Below are positions 5,189 to 5,364 of a stretch of DNA of 5,364 nucleotides, piece after piece. Position 1 is the first letter of the stretch. Each line of letters opens with the position of its first letter. A program made the translations under genes and the position numbers. The stretch comes from JANYLN01 sp041687575 (GTDB taxonomy: Bacteria > Planctomycetota > Phycisphaerae > UBA1845 > JANYLN01). Where the stretch lies: the NCBI GenBank assembly GCA_041687575.1, contig JAWLBS010000348.1:1-5364 (forward strand). The letters run 5' to 3'. Under the pieces are notes generated by a model. The model searched no databases. It had not been told where the DNA came from and worked only from the letters and a program-made list of their open reading frames with translations.

Positions 5189-5238
5189 TTCGGAGTCCCG
5201 GCTTCAGCCGGCGTTTGGAGTCCCGCCTTCAGGCGGTC
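5189..5238. repeat. Two tandem 25-bp hairpin units with compensating changes
   Basis: Units 5189-5213 and 5214-5238 share the frame tt(c/t)ggagtcccg(g/c)cttcag(c/g)cgg. Each holds a 5-bp stem with a TTCA loop: ccggc/gccgg at 5198-5211 and ccgcc/ggcgg at 5223-5236. The two internal differences fall on paired positions, so the stem is kept in both. I recall similar units in planctomycete intergenic DNA. Confidence 0.8.
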
Positions 5239-5239
5239 C

Positions 5240-5273
5240 GCCCGAGCGAGCGCAGCGATGCGAGCGGCCGGGC
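5240..5273. other. Nested stem-loop with a GCGA tetraloop
   Basis: Outer arms gcccg (5240-5244) and cgggc (5269-5273) enclose an inner stem cgca/tgcg (5251-5254 and 5259-5262) closed by a GNRA-type loop GCGA. The region also contains the gagcgagcgcagcgatgcga string. This looks like another dispersed repeat. Stem formation is inferred from complementarity only. Confidence 0.45.
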
Positions 5274-5291
5274 CTCCAGGTGGATAAACAA

Positions 5292-5305
5292 GCCCGGCAA
5301 CGGGC
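5292..5305. other. Hairpin gcccg-gcaa-cgggc
   Basis: A perfect 5-bp stem is closed by GCAA, a stable GNRA-type tetraloop if transcribed in the + direction. It is adjacent to the larger stem-loop at 5308-5342. Confidence 0.5.
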
Positions 5306-5307
5306 AG

Positions 5308-5342
5308 ACGCCGCGAAGTCATCCTGCGACTCGCCGCGGCGT
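5308..5342. other. Stem-loop with 8-bp stem
   Basis: acgccgcg (5308-5315) and cgcggcgt (5335-5342) are perfectly complementary. An inner pairing agtc/gact (5317-5320 with 5328-5331) is also possible. No T-run follows (tacccgtcg). It could be the edge of a repeat or an RNA structure continuing past the window. No gene is visible between 5068 and the window end. Confidence 0.45.
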
Positions 5343-5364
5343 ACCCGTCGTCTGGCGAAGCTGT

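Overview
The window is GC-rich throughout (roughly two-thirds or more G+C by eye) and carries intergenic repeats of a style I associate with Planctomycetota. These are tandem 'caacgagccgcgaccgtgag'-type units, paired 'ggagtcccg...ttca' hairpin units and 13-bp ggggtc(t/a)gacccc palindromes. Planctomycetota, possibly the Phycisphaerae side, is my best inference. There is no rRNA or marker gene here to prove it.

Layout. (1) 1-225: the 3' end of a TauE/SafE (TSUP) type membrane transporter gene, + strand. (2) 226-683: a 458-bp gap. Its left part (about 224-534) is a block of five 13-bp palindromes, bracketed by a perfect 14-bp direct repeat. The second copy of that repeat re-creates the last codons and a stop of the transporter gene, so the block looks like an insertion or duplication. 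The right part is the leader of the next gene. (3) 684-3647: the dominant gene, a 987-residue two-domain enzyme with a GlmU-like sugar-1-phosphate nucleotidylyltransferase domain fused to a galactokinase-family GHMP kinase domain. (4) 3764-4033, - strand: a small ribbon-helix-helix CopG-type antitoxin with no toxin partner in view. (5) 4034-4284: a divergent intergenic stretch with a hairpin and candidate promoters. (6) 4285-5067: a membrane-anchored protein with an Ala-rich linker and a DUF4352-like C-terminal domain. (7) 5068-5364: a 297-bp repeat and hairpin mosaic with no gene.

How the genes relate. The fused enzyme has the parts needed to turn a free monosaccharide into a nucleotide sugar in one polypeptide: the kinase makes the sugar-1-phosphate and the transferase adds the nucleotide. 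Which sugar and which nucleotide cannot be read from the sequence. The other genes share no obvious pathway with it. The kinase gene and the antitoxin gene are convergent, and the antitoxin and anchored-protein genes are divergent, so this is not one operon.

The items most worth a second look are the kinase/transferase fusion with its altered sugar-site motif and large insertions, the 14-bp-bracketed palindrome block, the unpaired antitoxin, and the compensated hairpin repeats at the right end. I see no CRISPR array, RNA gene, transposase, defence system or convincing rho-independent terminator.
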